Origin: JACCYI01 sp963828075
GTDB taxonomy: Bacteria > Actinomycetota > Thermoleophilia > Solirubrobacterales > Solirubrobacteraceae
NCBI GenBank assembly: GCA_963828075.1
Contig: CAWHDH010000021.1
Span: 2,790,001 to 2,854,000 of the forward strand
DNA: 64,000 bases
Reading direction: 5' to 3'
Of this stretch, positions 62,020-64,000 are shown in pieces (within the stretch, counting starts at the first letter, position 1; each line of letters begins with the position of its first letter). The translations under genes and the position numbers were made by a program. The notes below the pieces were generated by a model. That model had not been told where the DNA came from, did not search any database, and saw only the letters and a list, made by a program, of their open reading frames with translations.

Positions 62020-63786
62020 ATGAGGAGACGCTCCGGCGCCATCGCAGTGCTCGCGGTCTCGCTGGGGCTGGTCGCGGCGCCGGCGCCCGCCGGCGCCCAG
62101 GTGCCGGTGAGCGCCTTCCCCTCCCCGGGGACGCTCACCGCCTCGACCGGGTCGCAGATCTCGTTGCGCGGGCGCCCTCCCGGCAAGCTCGGCCGGATCG
62201 AGGTGATCGGCTCGCGCAGCGGCCGCCACACCGGCCGCGTCCGCGCTCACTCGGACGGCCTGGGCGCGAGCTTCGTGCTCGACCGGCCGCTCCGGAGCGA
62301 CGAGGGCGTGCTGGTGCAGACGCACCTGCCGATCATCGGCGGCAAGAAGGGCGACTACCGCTTCCGCACCGCCCGCCGGCCGCGGCGGGTCGTGATCCCC
62401 CACACGATCTTCGAGCGGATCGAGCCCGGCAAGCGCCAGCGCCTGCGCTCCCGCACTGACCTGCGTCCGCCGGTGGTCACGGTGAACTCGGTCGCCGCCG
62501 GCGTGAGCCCGGGTCAGATCATCCTCGGCGCCAAGCCCAAGCTCGACGGCCCGCAGTCGGGGCCGATGATCCTCGACGAGCAGGGGCGGACGCGCTACTA
62601 CGTGCCGATGGGCGGGCGCCGGCAGGCGATGGACGTCCGCGTCCAGCGCTACCGCGGCCGCCCCGTCCTGACGTACTGGCGCGGGACGTCGCGGCAGGGT
62701 ATCGGCGCCGGCGAGCTCGTGATCCTCGACGATCGCTACCGGCCGGTCCGCCGCGTGCAGCTCGGCAACGGGCTGATCGCCGACCTCCACGAGTTCCTGA
62801 TCACCGACCGCGACACGGCGCTCGTCATCGGCTACCCCGCCGTGCGCGTCGACCTCTCAGGGGTGGGCGGGCACCGGCGCGGTACCGCGATCGACTCGGT
62901 GATCCAGGAGATCGACCTCGCCACCGGGCTCGTGATCTTCGAGTGGCACTCGATCGGCAAGGTCGCCCTGGCGGAGAGCTACTCGCCCGCGCCGGTCAGC
63001 GCGCGCGTCCCGCACGACTACTTCCACGCGAACTCGGTGTCGCTGGACCTCGACGGCGACGTCCTCGTCTCGGCCCGCAACACCTGGGGGGTCTACAAGA
63101 TCAGCCGCCGGACGGGCCAGATCCTGTGGCGGCTCGGCGGCAAGCGCAGCAGCTTCAAGATGGGTCGCGGCACGACGTTCGCGTGGCAGCACGATGCCCG
63201 CCGCCGCGCCGACGGTGCGCTCACGCTGTTCGACAACGGCGCCGCGCCGCCGGTCCGCAAGCGGTCGCGGGCGCTGACGCTGCGGCTCGACGAGCGCGCC
63301 AAGACGGCGCGCGTCGAGCGGGCGTTCGTCCACCCGCGCGGGCTGCTCGCGGCGACGCAGGGCAACGCGCAGTCGCTGCCCTCGGGCGGGTTCATGGTCG
63401 GCTGGGGATCGCAGCGCTTCTTCACCGAGTACGCCGCCGACGGGCGGGTGGTGTTCGACGCCCGCCTGGCGGTCGGCTTCGAGACCTACCGCGCCTACCG
63501 GTCGCTCTGGGTCGGGCGCCCGCCGACGCGCCCACGCGTCGCGGGCGTCCCGCGCGGCAACGGGATCGATGTCTTCGCGAGCTGGAACGGCGCCACCGAG
63601 GTCGCGAGCTGGGAGGTCCTGGCCGGCTCGAGCCCCGGCACGCTGCGACCGGTCGGCGCCGGGCCCTTCCGCGGGCTGGAGACCCAGCTGTTCGTCCCGA
63701 CGCGAGCGGCCTTCGTCGCGGCGCGGGCCCGGGATGCGGCCGGTGCCGTGCTCGCCACCTCGCCCGCCCGCCGCGTCAGCGGCTGA
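62020..63786 (+). CDS. Secreted arylsulfotransferase (ASST) family protein
   Basis: ATG 62020 opens a signal peptide (MRRRSGAIAVLAVSLGLVAA). The 588-residue protein has an N-terminal beta domain (about 30-125) and an ASST-type propeller (about 160-500) with QSGPMILDEQGRTRYYVPMG, DLHEFLITDRDTALVIGYPA (His of the active centre), HDYFHANSVSLDLDGDVLVS, SARNTWGVYKISRRTGQILW, FAWQHDARRRADGALTLFDN and GWGSQRFFTEYAADGRVVF. It is the Arylsulfotran_2 group common in actinobacteria; sulfate transfer between phenols is the family reaction. A sulfatase gene ends against it convergently. Confidence 0.87.
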   Translation: MRRRSGAIAVLAVSLGLVAAPAPAGAQVPVSAFPSPGTLTASTGSQISLRGRPPGKLGRIEVIGSRSGRHTGRVRAHSDGLGASFVLDRPLRSDEGVLVQTHLPIIGGKKGDYRFRTARRPRRVVIPHTIFERIEPGKRQRLRSRTDLRPPVVTVNSVAAGVSPGQIILGAKPKLDGPQSGPMILDEQGRTRYYVPMGGRRQAMDVRVQRYRGRPVLTYWRGTSRQGIGAGELVILDDRYRPVRRVQLGNGLIADLHEFLITDRDTALVIGYPAVRVDLSGVGGHRRGTAIDSVIQEIDLATGLVIFEWHSIGKVALAESYSPAPVSARVPHDYFHANSVSLDLDGDVLVSARNTWGVYKISRRTGQILWRLGGKRSSFKMGRGTTFAWQHDARRRADGALTLFDNGAAPPVRKRSRALTLRLDERAKTARVERAFVHPRGLLAATQGNAQSLPSGGFMVGWGSQRFFTEYAADGRVVFDARLAVGFETYRAYRSLWVGRPPTRPRVAGVPRGNGIDVFASWNGATEVASWEVLAGSSPGTLRPVGAGPFRGLETQLFVPTRAAFVAARARDAAGAVLATSPARRVSG

Positions 63787-64000
63787 CCGGCCGCGGCGGG
63801 GCGAACGGCCGGTTGCAGGCGTCGGCGACGCACGTGCGCAGGCGCCGCAGCTCGGCGCCGAGCGCGACTCGGACAGAGGCGTAGCGCGGGTCGGCGTGGC
63901 GCGAGCGCAGCTCGTGCGGGTCGAGCGCCAGGTCGTAGAGCTCGCGCGCGCCCCCGCGCCAGTGCACCGCGAGGTAGCGGTGGGTGCGGATCGCCGAGTA
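63776..64000 (-). CDS. Sulfatase family protein (C-terminal end, cut by window edge)
   Basis: The minus-strand frame entering at 64000 reads YSAIRTHRYLAVHWRGGARE, then LYDLALDPHELRSRHADPRY and a short tail ending RPVSR, stop at 63776. The pattern of a Tyr-x-x-x-x-x-LYDL-x-x-DPHEL block is the hallmark of the C-terminal subdomain of sulfatases (arylsulfatase/N-sulfoglucosamine type). The catalytic Cys/Ser lies outside the window. It overlaps the sulfotransferase gene end by 11 bp. Confidence 0.8.
   Translation of the reverse strand, partial: YSAIRTHRYLAVHWRGGARELYDLALDPHELRSRHADPRYASVRVALGAELRRLRTCVADACNRPFAPPRPVSR

Noticed and set aside
63786..63813. Inverted repeat ACCGGCCG/CGGCCGGT as terminator of the sulfotransferase gene
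   Set aside because: The arms lie within the coding sequence of the convergent sulfatase and are short with a 12-nt loop; chance in such GC-rich DNA is likely.

Overview
This window is very GC-rich chromosomal DNA, packed on both strands with many ATGA/GTGA start-stop overlaps. The gene content (TrkH/TrkA potassium uptake, RecBCD, RNase J, RF3, ECF sigma and STAS factors, MocR and TetR regulators, many acyl-CoA dehydrogenases, secreted beta-propeller proteins and glycosidases) suggests a soil actinobacterium. My best guess is the Thermoleophilia/Solirubrobacterales; that placement is inferred from style, not from a marker gene.

Layout. 0-8 kb: partial penicillin acylase, PHP phosphoesterase, a small coiled-coil membrane protein, tRNA-Thr(CGT), a methyltransferase, divergent trkH/trkA, a doubly frameshifted small gene and a GNAT acetyltransferase. 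8-13.7 kb: secreted NlpC/P60-type hydrolase, secreted glycosidase and a galactose-oxidase-like copper radical oxidase with carbohydrate-binding and crystallin-like tails. 13.7-23.2 kb: recC-recB-recD-trmH operon, in which the stretch from about 16.57 to 22.4 kb carries some two dozen frame changes, mostly single-base gains. 23.2-30 kb: ECF sigma factor with membrane partner, hydrolase, Crp-type regulator, STAS protein, half of an MFS transporter next to a MocR regulator. 30-37 kb: secreted propeller proteins, a transglutaminase-like protein with an N-terminal motif like those of contractile-injection-system cargo, a lipoprotein and a Flp-pilin-like protein. 37-41 kb: TetR-acyl-CoA dehydrogenase-acyl-CoA dehydrogenase-SDR operon behind a double TetR operator, then a nested palindromic array. 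41-44 kb: nuclease/phosphatase-like protein and a divergent TetR/reductase pair.

44.1-47.3 kb holds the most interesting system: a compact ribosomal peptide (RiPP) pathway. A 59-residue precursor ending in a Cys is followed by a hairpin attenuator, a HExxH-type putative peptide hydroxylase and a B12-type radical SAM enzyme translationally coupled to it. A secreted subtilase gene diverges from it.

49-64 kb: sulfite oxidase, luciferase-like oxidoreductase, an unusual lipoyl-like/SCP2 fusion with a coupled proline-rich small protein, divergent prfC/rnj, methyltransferase, acyl-CoA dehydrogenase, diguanylate cyclase, a decayed DUF559-type gene, amidohydrolase, RNase HI, arylsulfotransferase and a partial sulfatase. 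Several decayed fragments (flavodoxin-like, crystallin-like, DUF559-like, half MFS) sit between intact genes.
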